A DNA stretch of 36,826 bases from Gammaproteobacteria bacterium (lineage in GTDB: Bacteria; Pseudomonadota; Gammaproteobacteria; Chromatiales; Chromatiaceae). The DNA is taken from positions 1 through 36,826 of the forward strand of contig QNZQ01000157.1 of the NCBI GenBank assembly GCA_003972985.1, written 5' to 3'. Below, one piece after another: positions 36,699 to 36,826 of the stretch. Both the position numbers and the translations under genes were made by a program. Position 1 is the stretch's first letter. Each line of letters opens with the position of its first letter. The notes below the pieces were generated by a model. That model was not told the DNA's origin and did no database searches. It saw only the letters and a program-made list of their open reading frames with translations.

Positions 36699-36826
36699 AG
36701 CCGATCCAGAGGTGGCTGATCCTGCTTTCAGTCCATTCTGAGCGGCCAGAGGGGTACCGGTGGGGTGTTTCGGAACCGGATTTCCGAACGCCGGGCACAC
36801 CTCCCCCTTACCCCCATTGTTTGTCA
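36693..36826. mobile_element. Possible insertion-sequence end interrupting hsdS (partial)
   Basis: The HsdS frame stops here and the sequence changes character. Two similar motifs, CCAGAGGTGGC (near 36709) and CCAGAGGGGTACC (near 36746), and an inverted repeat TTCGGAA/TTCCGAA (36769-36788) lie within 100 bases. Repeated short motifs at an end are reminiscent of IS21-type elements, but no transposase is visible before the window ends. This is inference. Confidence 0.35.

Overview
The window reads as the chromosome of a GC-rich gammaproteobacterium, most likely in or near the Chromatiales-type sulfur or iron oxidisers, although I cannot name a genus. Supporting marks are zapA-6S RNA-fau, the rplM-rpsI pair, a Coq7-type ubiquinone hydroxylase, and the oriC-type order rsmG-parA-parB-atpI-atpBEFHAGDC followed by glmU-glmS. 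Most of the window is core housekeeping DNA. Accessory DNA lies at both edges and at a few internal points.

Layout. 1-134 is the end of an insertion sequence. 195-1607 holds a ZapB-like coiled-coil gene, zapA, 6S RNA and fau. 1727-2074 encodes a very lysine-rich histone H1-like protein. ilvA (minus) and rpiA (plus) are divergent. A GT61/TPR protein, a porin, rpsI and rplM follow on the minus strand. Upstream of rplM is an unannotated, well-formed small RNA gene (8846-8950, minus) with its own promoter and terminator. Next come a GAP/SfLAP-type membrane protein and a 2Fe-2S ferredoxin (minus), then an orphan GlcF-like protein and coq7 (plus). A decayed REP-associated transposase (RAYT) with three REP-like repeats sits between coq7 and the convergent hemE. 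An endonuclease I gene lies upstream of hemE.

14829-20023 is a tightly overlapped five-gene envelope module: an anchored Sel1-like protein, an exported von Willebrand A protein, a LolD/TagT-like ATPase, an FtsX/TagS-like permease and a two-TM helical protein. It runs into rsmG, at the place where mnmG is often found. It resembles the TagT-TagS-PpkA sensing branch of type VI secretion, but there is no kinase, phosphatase or secretion gene in the window. This is one of the two most interesting loci; the small RNA is the other.

21072-33761 is parAB, the complete nine-gene F1Fo ATP synthase operon with a strong terminator, an SlyD-like FKBP isomerase, glmU and glmS. 33976-36698 is a type I restriction-modification locus that appears to be decaying. 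In hsdM two compensating one-base indels remove the SAM-binding motif I, and hsdS stops after about 94 codons where a probable mobile-element end begins.

No tRNA, rRNA or CRISPR array was seen. Everything here was read by eye; no database search was run.
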